DNA of 8,303 bases from Christensenella sp. UBA7707 (lineage in GTDB: Bacteria > Bacillota > Clostridia > Christensenellales > CAG-138): contig DLFZ01000175.1 of NCBI GenBank assembly GCA_002482435.1, forward strand, positions 1-8,303. Reading direction: 5' to 3'. Below the pieces are notes generated by a model. It saw only the letters and a list, made by a program, of their open reading frames with translations. It was not told the origin of the DNA and ran no database searches. Numbering within the stretch: position 1 is the stretch's first letter; each line of letters starts with the position of its first letter. Positions 5,552-8,303 of this stretch are shown here, piece after piece. The position numbers were made by a program, and so were the translations under genes.

Positions 5552-6405
5552 AGGTTGTCGTACCCCTTAAACCCTTCCCCACGCACCTCGGTGGCATTGT
5601 GCAGTATGGTAAACGCTTTTGGATCAACGCGCTTTACGACCTGCAGTGTGCGGGAAACCTCGCTCCGCCGTACAACCGTCATAAGCATTTCCTTTTTTTC
5701 GCCGGTGTAACCCCCGCGCACCTCAAACTCGGTAACGCCGCGGTCGTTTTCCGAAGAAAGCGCCGCAAGCACTTCCTTGGGCTTTACGGTGATGATCATA
5801 ACAACCTTTGCAAAATCGAGGCCCTGCATGATGGCATCGATCACCTTGCCCTGCACAAAAATGGCTACGCCGGAGTACAGCGCCACCTCAATGTCCTTGA
5901 AAATAATGACCGCAATCACGATCACCAGCGCATCGATCAGCATCAAAAGCGTGCCTGCGGGAATGTGCGGGAACGGACGCCGCAAAATCATGGATATCAT
6001 ATCCGTGCCGCCCGTTGTGATGCCGCGCGAAAACGCCACGCCCACACCCGCGCCGATGAGCGCGCCGCCGAGCACCGACGCAAGAAGAATGTTGTTGGTA
6101 TAGGTAGGCAGATACGGGCGCAAAAGGTCGATGAGCGCAGAAAACACCACGCTTGCAATGAGCGTTTTTGCGAGGCTTTTGAAGCCGAACATACGCCATG
6201 CGATCAAAAGTATAGGTACGTTGAACGCAAATGTCAGCGCGCCAACGGGTAGTTTCGTCACATAGCCGATGGCGGTCGCGAGACCGGAAACCCCGCCCGG
6301 CGCAAGGTTGTTGGGAATGGTGAACACCACCATGCCAAGCGCCATTAAAAGATTGCCGAACAGAATGGCCGCAGCGTCCGCCACATGGTTGTTGAAACGT
6401 TTCAT
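5548..6405 (-). CDS. YitT-family integral membrane protein (DUF161 plus DUF2179)
   Basis: 285 residues. The N-terminal part has about six hydrophobic segments (roughly 11-30, 40-50, 55-72, 79-95, 106-125 and 151-169). It carries the family motifs NNLAPGGVSGLA (32-43) and GITTGGTDMI (128-137). The C-terminal cytoplasmic DUF2179 domain (about 218-280) contains RGVTEFEVRGGYTGEKK and the ending ITILHNATEV-like segment with RGEGF. No transported substrate is established for most members, so none is proposed. The ATG at 6403-6405 was chosen because CGAGGT lies 6 bases upstream and the hydrophobic region begins where homologues do; an in-frame ATG at 6457-6459 lies upstream of the -10 box and would not be in the transcript. 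First gene of the probable operon with the tRNA-editing protein and the M14 lipoprotein. Confidence 0.93.
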   Translation of the reverse strand: MKRFNNHVADAAAILFGNLLMALGMVVFTIPNNLAPGGVSGLATAIGYVTKLPVGALTFAFNVPILLIAWRMFGFKSLAKTLIASVVFSALIDLLRPYLPTYTNNILLASVLGGALIGAGVGVAFSRGITTGGTDMISMILRRPFPHIPAGTLLMLIDALVIVIAVIIFKDIEVALYSGVAIFVQGKVIDAIMQGLDFAKVVMIITVKPKEVLAALSSENDRGVTEFEVRGGYTGEKKEMLMTVVRRSEVSRTLQVVKRVDPKAFTILHNATEVRGEGFKGYDNL

Positions 6406-6441
6406 GCAATACCTCGGAAGAAAATTTAACAATCTATCCGA

Positions 6442-6450
6442 ATTATACCA
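6442..6450 (-). promoter_or_regulatory. Extended -10 promoter of the YitT operon
   Basis: Minus strand TGGTATAAT: a perfect TATAAT (6442-6447) preceded by the TG of an extended -10 element (6449-6450). The -35 position is poor (TGTAAG at 17 bases), which the extended -10 can offset. Transcription would start near 6435, about 30 bases before the ATG. Confidence 0.65.
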
Positions 6451-6460
6451 TAAACACACG

Positions 6461-6489
6461 TTGTCTTACACTGTAAAAAGTTTTATGAT
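6461..6489 (+). promoter_or_regulatory. Promoter of the M3 oligoendopeptidase gene
   Basis: Plus strand TTGTCT (6461-6466, 4 of 6), a 17-base spacer, and TATGAT (6484-6489, 5 of 6). Transcription would begin near 6496, about 43 bases before the ATG at 6539. It is back-to-back with the YitT promoter, and their -35 regions overlap. Confidence 0.6.
6466..6476. repeat. Short perfect inverted repeat between divergent promoters
   Basis: TTACA-C-TGTAA, 5-base arms around one central base. It sits in the spacer of the M3 peptidase promoter and over the -35 position of the YitT promoter, where an operator could affect both. It is short enough to arise by chance. Confidence 0.35.
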
Positions 6490-6538
6490 GTTTGGTAAGC
6501 ACATCATTTTATTGCATTATTGCGACAAGGAGAAGGCC

Positions 6539-8245
6539 ATGCAAAAATTCAGCGAACTCCCCTATGAACGGCCGAAAAAATTGCAGGCACTAAAAGCTCT
6601 TGCGGTCATCACAAAGAAGGTGAGAAACGCCGCCTCGGCCGCAGACACCGTTGCCGCGGTGCGCAAGTACAACACGCTTATGCGCGCGCTCACAACGCAG
6701 GGCGCCCTCGCCTCCATCCGTCACACCCTCGACGTGAGCGACAAATTCTACGAGGAAGAAAACAAGTTTTTCGACGACACGCAGCCTCTTTTTATGCCCG
6801 CTGTCATGCGGTTTACAAAAGCGCTTCTGAAGAGCCCCTTCCGCACGGAGCTTACGGAAGCTTTCGGCGCGCATTACTTCACCATCCTCGAAAACACGCT
6901 TAAAAAAATGTCGGTCAAACTCATCCTCCCCATGCAGAAAGAAAGCGCGCTCAGCCGCGAATACCAGAAACTTCTCGCTTCGTGCAAAGTGGAATTCATG
7001 GGAGAGGTTAGAAACCTTTCGGGGGTGAGTAAGTTTTTGCAGAATCCCGACCGCAGCGTGAGAAAAAGCGCCTTCACCGCCATTTCCGGCTTTTTAAGCG
7101 CGCACGGCAAAAAACTTGATTCCATTTATGGTAAGCTTGTAAAACTTCGCACGCACATGGGCAAAAACATGGGGTACAAAACCTATACGCCGCTTGGCTA
7201 TATCAACATGGGCCGCTACTCTTACACGAAGGAGCATGTGGAAAGCTTTCGCACGCAGGTGGTGCGCGATCTGGTTCCCGTATGCACGGCGCTTCGCGAA
7301 CGGCAGGCCAAGCGCATCGGCGTAGAAAAGCTTAAGGTTTACGACGAGTCGTTTCAGTTTACCGACGGGAACGCCGTTCCGCAGGGCACGCCCGAGGAGC
7401 TTGTGAAAGCCGCGCAGCAGATGTACCGCGATTTGAGCGCCGAAACCTGGGAATTTTTTGATTTTATGGTACAACATGAGCTGATGGACCTTGTGACGCG
7501 CCCTAACAAGCGCGTGGGCGGCTACTGTTCCAGCTTGCCGGACTATCGAGCGCCGTTTATTTTTTCCAATTTCAATGGCACCTCTTCGGACGTGGATGTT
7601 CTGACGCACGAGGCCGGCCACGCCTTCGCGGACAAAACCTCGTCACAGTACAACGAGCTTTTGGAGTTGACCGAACCCACGCTGGAATCGTGCGAGATCC
7701 ACTCGATGTCGATGGAGTTTTTCGCCCATCCGTGGATGGAGCTTTTCTTCGGTGAAAAAGCCGGCAAATACCGCTATGCGCACCTTTTAGGCTCGCTTTT
7801 GTTCGTGCCCTACGGCGTGTGCGTGGATGAATTCCAGCACATCGTTTACGAAAACCCGGAGTTCTCGCCTGCCCGGCGCAGGCAGATATGGCGCGAGCTC
7901 GAGAAGAAATACCTGCCGCACCGTGATTACGATGGCGACGCTTTTATGGAAGACGGCGGCTTTTGGCAAAAGCAGAGCCACATTTATTCGATGCCCTTTT
8001 ACTACATCGACTACACGCTTGCCAGCATGAGCGCGTTTGAGTTTTTCGGGCGTATGCAGGAGAACCGCGAACAAGCGTGGGCGGATTACATGAAGCTTTG
8101 CGGCGCGGGCGGAACGCTCCCCTATACGGAGCTTTTAAAACTCGCAAACCTCGCAAACCCTTTCGAGGAAGGCGGCGTGAAACGTGCCGTCGCGGCGGTC
8201 GTAAAAGTTTTGGACGAAACCGACGATACAATGCTTTTAGCATAG
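6539..8245 (+). CDS. M3-family oligoendopeptidase (zinc metallopeptidase)
   Basis: 568 residues, no signal peptide or membrane segment, so probably cytoplasmic, cutting short peptides. The zinc site is HEAGH at 357-361 (His357, Glu358 as catalytic base, His361). The third ligand is probably Glu386 in ESCEIHSMSMEFF, the place of the second conserved glutamate of M3 enzymes. HIYSMPFYYIDYTLASMSAF (481-500) matches the conserved C-terminal segment with the catalytic histidine and tyrosine residues. GRYSYTKEHVESFR (225-238) and NFNGTSSDVDVLTHE (344-358) also fit. Length and motifs are closer to the M3 oligoendopeptidase group distinct from classical PepF, so I do not assign pepF. The start ATG at 6539 follows AAGGAG (6527-6532) with 6 bases spacing; the frame is open upstream to 6269, but that part lies in the YitT gene and the promoter. 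Monocistronic as far as visible. Confidence 0.94.
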   Translation: MQKFSELPYERPKKLQALKALAVITKKVRNAASAADTVAAVRKYNTLMRALTTQGALASIRHTLDVSDKFYEEENKFFDDTQPLFMPAVMRFTKALLKSPFRTELTEAFGAHYFTILENTLKKMSVKLILPMQKESALSREYQKLLASCKVEFMGEVRNLSGVSKFLQNPDRSVRKSAFTAISGFLSAHGKKLDSIYGKLVKLRTHMGKNMGYKTYTPLGYINMGRYSYTKEHVESFRTQVVRDLVPVCTALRERQAKRIGVEKLKVYDESFQFTDGNAVPQGTPEELVKAAQQMYRDLSAETWEFFDFMVQHELMDLVTRPNKRVGGYCSSLPDYRAPFIFSNFNGTSSDVDVLTHEAGHAFADKTSSQYNELLELTEPTLESCEIHSMSMEFFAHPWMELFFGEKAGKYRYAHLLGSLLFVPYGVCVDEFQHIVYENPEFSPARRRQIWRELEKKYLPHRDYDGDAFMEDGGFWQKQSHIYSMPFYYIDYTLASMSAFEFFGRMQENREQAWADYMKLCGAGGTLPYTELLKLANLANPFEEGGVKRAVAAVVKVLDETDDTMLLA

Positions 8246-8303
8246 CGCGGTATTAGCAACCGAAAACAAATTGTACGGACGAAATAATAATCCCCCGGCA
8301 CAG
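8246..8303. other. Right edge after the M3 peptidase gene; nothing identified
   Basis: These 58 bases contain no clear terminator hairpin, promoter or start of another gene. The terminator of the peptidase gene is probably beyond the window. Confidence 0.5.

Noticed and set aside
4838..5710. Long plus-strand open frame (290 codons) opposite the tRNA-editing gene
   Set aside because: Low-complexity, Arg/His-rich translation with no recognisable motif. It is a shadow of a clearly coding gene with GC-rich third codon positions, and there is no proper ribosome binding site.
6485..6507. Hairpin ATGATGT...ACATCAT followed by TTTATT near the M3 peptidase transcription start
   Set aside because: An AT-rich 7-base stem that overlaps the -10 box and would be only partly transcribed; too weak for a terminator or attenuator.
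6269..6538. Longer N-terminus of the M3 peptidase beginning at 6269
   Set aside because: Overlaps the YitT gene on the other strand and lies upstream of the predicted transcription start; the ATG at 6539 has an excellent AAGGAG.
7094..7621. Minus-strand open frame (175 codons) inside the M3 peptidase gene
   Set aside because: Shadow frame of a well-supported gene, with no motif and no ribosome binding site.
1..8303. CRISPR array, mobile element, defence system or tRNA gene
   Set aside because: No regularly spaced repeats, transposase or integrase motifs, terminal inverted repeats or cloverleaf structure were found on either strand.

Overview
The window looks like a chromosomal, housekeeping segment of a low- to mid-GC Bacillota (Clostridia-like) bacterium. 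The evidence is the infC-rpmI-rplT gene order followed by a SpoU/TrmH-family RNA methyltransferase, strong AGGAGG-type ribosome binding sites, an attenuated infC leader like those of Bacillota, a YitT-family membrane protein and an M3-family oligoendopeptidase. There are no transposases, integrases, phage genes, CRISPR arrays, tRNAs or rRNAs. Codon use looks even throughout, so nothing suggests recent transfer.

Layout. Everything left of about 6,450 is on the minus strand; the last gene is on the plus strand. Reading in the direction of transcription from about 6,440 down to 1: (a) YitT-family membrane protein (6405-5548), alanyl-tRNA-editing protein (5551-4343, overlapping the previous stop by 4 bases) and a secreted M14 zinc peptidase lipoprotein with an SH3b domain (4292-2958) form a probable three-gene operon. 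(b) A perfect-consensus sigma-A promoter (2860-2888) starts a structured leader of about 145 bases that ends in a terminator hairpin, followed by infC (apparently starting at ATA), rpmI and rplT. (c) A strong terminator with a 26-base perfect palindrome closes that operon. A weaker promoter then drives the RNA methyltransferase gene. (d) A second terminator and a well-formed promoter lead into a cysteine desulfurase-like gene that runs off the left edge. On the plus strand, divergent from YitT, an M3-family oligoendopeptidase (6539-8245) has its own promoter.

How the parts work together. Translation is the main theme: initiation factor 3, ribosomal proteins L35 and L20, an RNA 2'-O-methyltransferase, and a trans-acting editor of mischarged tRNA-Ala. 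The infC operon shows two layers of control that can be read from the sequence: transcription attenuation in the leader (probably L20-responsive) and a rare initiation codon for IF3. The two metallopeptidases (M14 outside the cell, M3 in the cytoplasm) flank the YitT/editing pair but share no visible common pathway.

I did not find a convincing undescribed multi-gene system. The best leads are regulatory: the ATA start of infC, the attenuator with a mutually exclusive 7-base pairing, and a promoter-like near-duplicate 54 bases upstream of the infC promoter.
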